Assembly: GCA_963922685.1 (NCBI GenBank)
Contig: CAWUJM010000004.1
Location: 1 to 63,816 of the forward strand
Length of the DNA: 63,816 bases
From: JAHDBG01 sp963922685
GTDB taxonomy: Bacteria > Pseudomonadota > Gammaproteobacteria > Chromatiales > Chromatiaceae
Reading direction: 5' to 3'
Under the pieces are notes generated by a model. The model saw only the letters and a list, made by a program, of their open reading frames with translations, had not been told where the DNA came from and did no database searches. Shown here in pieces: positions 61,307-63,816 of this stretch (its first letter is position 1; every line of letters starts with the position of its first letter). Both the position numbers and the translations under genes were made by a program.

Positions 61307-62494
61307 TCAGACAGGCTTCGGCAGACTGATCTTCAGGATAACATAACCCAGCAGACCGGAAGCGAGTGAACCGATAATAATACCCAGCCTTTCATCAAAT
61401 AACAGATTCGCTCCGGCTTCTTCGAATGCGAGCGAACCGATAAACAGGCTCATTGTAAATCCAATGCCGCCCAGCACTGAAACGCCATATAAGCTAAGCC
61501 AGTCTGATCCTTTCGGCATTGCAGTAATACCGCAACGGATACTCAGCCAGCACACGCCGAAAATGCCGAGCTGTTTACCTAAAAACAATCCGGTAATAAC
61601 ACCAACCGACACCCCATGTGTGATCTGATCCCAGCTGATACCTGCCAGATTCAGGCCGGAGTTCGCAAATGCAAAAACTGGTAGCACAATCAGGCTGACC
61701 ATACCATGTAAGTTATGTTCCAGACTTTTTACCGGCGATATATCAGGTTGCGCCCTGGAACGCATCGGAATCAGTAGTGCCAGTATCACACCGGCAAGTG
61801 TGGCATGCACACCGGATTTTAACATAGCGACCCACATGATCAGGCCAGTAAGGAGGTAAACCCTTTTATCAATAACATCTTTCCGATTCAGATACACCAG
61901 CAGTAAAATACACGCAGCTAAAAAATATAATGCAAATAGTGAAATATCTGCCGTATAAAAAAATGCAATGATAAGGATCGCACCAACATCGTCAAATATG
62001 GCCAGAGACACCAGAAACACCTTCAGGCTTCTAGGTACCCGCTTACCCAGCAACATCAGTACACCCAGTGCGAAGGCAATATCTGTCGCTGCGGGAATGG
62101 CCCAACCCCGCAACGCTATCTCATCATCAGCATTAAAGTACCAGTAAAACAGTGCAGGCACTATCATGCCTCCTGATGCACCTGCTGCCGGTAAAATGAT
62201 GTTACTTTTATGCGATAACTCACCCTCCACCAGATCACGTTTTAATTCCAGCCCGACCAGAAAGAAAAAAACTGCCATCAACCCATCGTTGATCCATAGC
62301 AACATCGGTTTCGCAATGACTAAACTACCGACCTGAAATGTTACAGGTATGTCCAGCAATGCTTTGTAATACAGTTGCAGTGGTGAGTTAGCAACTATGA
62401 TGGCTGACACAGCTGCCAGCATCAACAGCACACCACCGGCAGACTCTGACTGTAAAAATGTCCGGAGTCCGGATGTCTTCTTAGCAATTGTCAT
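61307..62494 (-). CDS. nhaA: Na+/H+ antiporter NhaA
   Basis: A 395-residue inner-membrane antiporter with about 12 helices, expelling Na+ in exchange for H+ at alkaline pH or high salt. VFFFLVGLELKRDL, AIPAATDIAFALGVL and the ion-binding Asp pair in SLAIFDDVGAIL are diagnostic. GGIGFTMSLFIG and the Lys-containing helix near the end also fit. The start overlaps the argG stop by four bases, so both form one leftward unit. The N-terminus TSGLRTFLQSESAGGVLLM is normal. Confidence 0.95.
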   Translation of the reverse strand: MTIAKKTSGLRTFLQSESAGGVLLMLAAVSAIIVANSPLQLYYKALLDIPVTFQVGSLVIAKPMLLWINDGLMAVFFFLVGLELKRDLVEGELSHKSNIILPAAGASGGMIVPALFYWYFNADDEIALRGWAIPAATDIAFALGVLMLLGKRVPRSLKVFLVSLAIFDDVGAILIIAFFYTADISLFALYFLAACILLLVYLNRKDVIDKRVYLLTGLIMWVAMLKSGVHATLAGVILALLIPMRSRAQPDISPVKSLEHNLHGMVSLIVLPVFAFANSGLNLAGISWDQITHGVSVGVITGLFLGKQLGIFGVCWLSIRCGITAMPKGSDWLSLYGVSVLGGIGFTMSLFIGSLAFEEAGANLLFDERLGIIIGSLASGLLGYVILKISLPKPV

Positions 62495-63726
62495 ACTGTT
62501 TCCTGCTGCATTGTGGAAGATCGTGCTATCAGACGCAGACGCAATGCATTCAGTCTGATGAAGCCAGCCGCATCTGCCTGATCATAAGCCCCGCCATCAT
62601 CTTCAAAGGTCGCAATATTTCTGTCAAACAGACTGTGGGTGGCAGAACGACGACCGACTACTGTGACGTTGCCTTTGTACAGTTTCAGCCGCACATCGCC
62701 GCATACGGTCTGCTGGGTCTGATCTATCAGTGCCTGAATCGCCCGGCGTTCCGGGCTCCACCAGTAGCCGTTATAGATTAACGTTGCATATTTTGGCATC
62801 AGCTCGTCTTTCAGGTGTGCCGTTTCCCGATCCAGAGTCAGAGATTCCATCGCCCGGTGCGCCTTCAGCATTACGGTACCGGCGGGCGTTTCGTAACAGC
62901 CACGTGACTTCATTCCGACATACCGGTTTTCCACAATATCACTCCGACCCACACCCTGTGCACCCGCCACCTGATTCAGATACGTCATGACAGTTGCCGG
63001 ACTCATTGCCTGACCGTCTATCGCAACGATGTCGCCCTGCTCATACGTCAGTTCAAGGTACACCGGCTGGTCCGGCGCCTGTTCCGGTGCCACCGTCCAG
63101 CGCCACATGTCCTCTTCCGGTTCAATCCACGGATCTTCCAGCTGATCACCTTCGTAAGAGATATGCAACAGGTTCGCATCCATTGAGTACGGCGACTTTC
63201 TGTCCTGCTGTGCGTAATCTATCGCAATGCCATGCTGCGCGGCATACTGCATCAGTTTTTCACGCGAAAGCAGATCCCATTCACGCCAGGGCGCGATGAC
63301 CCGGATATCTGGCTGTAAACCATACGCACCCAGTTCAAACCGGACCTGATCATTGCCTTTACCGGTTGCGCCATGCGCTATCGCATCCGCACCTGTTGCC
63401 TGTGCAATTTCGACCAGTCGTTGCGCAATCAGCGGGCGCGCAATTGAGGTCCCGAGCAGATATTCTCCTTCGTACAGCGTATTTGCCCGAAACATCGGAA
63501 ACACGAAATCACGTGCATAATCTTCGCGCAGATCTTCAATATAGATCTCACGAATCCCCAGTCTTTCGGCTTTCTGCCGGGCTGGCTCAACCTCTTCACC
63601 CTGGCCCAGATCGGCTGTGAAGGTCACTACCTCACACTGATAAACCTGTTGCAGCCATTTCAGAATAATAGACGTATCCAGACCTCCGGAATACGCCAGT
63701 ACAACTTTTCTGATGTCGTGTGACAT
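62491..63726 (-). CDS. argG: Argininosuccinate synthase
   Basis: Joins citrulline and aspartate with ATP in arginine synthesis. The PP-loop LAYSGGLDTSIILKWL begins at residue 10. Other family motifs are AHGATGKGNDQVRFELG, YSMDANLLHISYEG and GRSDIVENRYVGMKSRGCYETP. 411 residues is a full-length type I enzyme. AAAGGATAATGAAAT precedes the ATG. The 90 bases beyond the start hold the leader; no clear ArgR box is seen. Confidence 0.96.
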   Translation of the reverse strand: MSHDIRKVVLAYSGGLDTSIILKWLQQVYQCEVVTFTADLGQGEEVEPARQKAERLGIREIYIEDLREDYARDFVFPMFRANTLYEGEYLLGTSIARPLIAQRLVEIAQATGADAIAHGATGKGNDQVRFELGAYGLQPDIRVIAPWREWDLLSREKLMQYAAQHGIAIDYAQQDRKSPYSMDANLLHISYEGDQLEDPWIEPEEDMWRWTVAPEQAPDQPVYLELTYEQGDIVAIDGQAMSPATVMTYLNQVAGAQGVGRSDIVENRYVGMKSRGCYETPAGTVMLKAHRAMESLTLDRETAHLKDELMPKYATLIYNGYWWSPERRAIQALIDQTQQTVCGDVRLKLYKGNVTVVGRRSATHSLFDRNIATFEDDGGAYDQADAAGFIRLNALRLRLIARSSTMQQETV

Positions 63727-63816
63727 ATTTCATTATCCTTTCATCAGCAATTCCCGCTGCCATAGAAACCCCCAATAAAAATAAGGGTTGTAAGGGTGGG
63801 AAAGAAAAACTTTTCG

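Overview
The window is chromosomal DNA from a gammaproteobacterium. The evidence is an ordinary housekeeping set: xerD, lipA, uvrC, pgsA, ubiH, envC, ffh, the bamA-lpxD-fabZ-lpxA-lpxB outer-membrane cluster, lepA, bolA, nhaA and argG. Heme A synthase (ctaA) and heme O synthase (cyoE) point to an aerobe with a heme-copper oxidase. I cannot name the genus from sequence alone.

Layout. Positions 1-2233 hold the end of an unknown gene, tRNA-Arg(ACG) with its own promoter and terminator, xerD and lipA. Positions 2220-4500 are a small accessory patch: an ATP-grasp ligase, a GC-rich non-coding stretch, a DUF4160/DUF2442 gene pair and a rearranged dispersed repeat holding a very long hairpin. Positions 4507-23096 are core genome: tRNA-Met, cyoE, ctaA, uvrC, pgsA, ubiH, envC, a small aspartyl protease, ffh, a Nudix hydrolase, the Lpx/BamA cluster, an amidohydrolase-like lipoprotein and lepA.

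Positions 23339-50803 are a complete extracellular contractile injection system (eCIS; Afp/PVC-like, a phage-tail-derived protein syringe). The gene order is unusual: AAA ATPase, DUF4255 cap protein, a short repeat fibre, a glycine-rich adhesin-like protein, PAAR-like tip, one sheath, two tubes, a tiny DUF5908-like protein, an Afp7-like protein without LysM, VgrG-like spike, gp25, two large baseplate-J-type proteins and a 1511-residue repeat fibre. An internal cargo block follows, and the tape-measure gene comes last. The cargo block has a YefM/YoeB toxin-antitoxin pair on the opposite strand, a DUF4157 + GH-E nuclease effector with a probable immunity gene, a probable DNA/RNA endonuclease with an N-terminal frame problem, and a barnase/RNase T1-like ribonuclease without a visible inhibitor. 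The inferred function is a secreted or released syringe with two distinct fibre systems, delivering nucleases into target cells.

Positions 50825-52851 hold a class 1 dihydroorotate dehydrogenase, a conserved secreted protein of unknown function and bolA. Positions 52939-61167 encode one giant secreted protein of 2742 residues that I do not recognise. It is flanked by a ~76-bp direct repeat of the 3' end of bolA, which suggests insertion between bolA and nhaA. The window ends with nhaA and argG on the minus strand.

Strongest leads: the eCIS with its short-fibre/glycine-rich adhesin module and low-complexity sheath insertion; the triple-nuclease cargo inside the structural operon; and the giant secreted gene bounded by a bolA-derived duplication.
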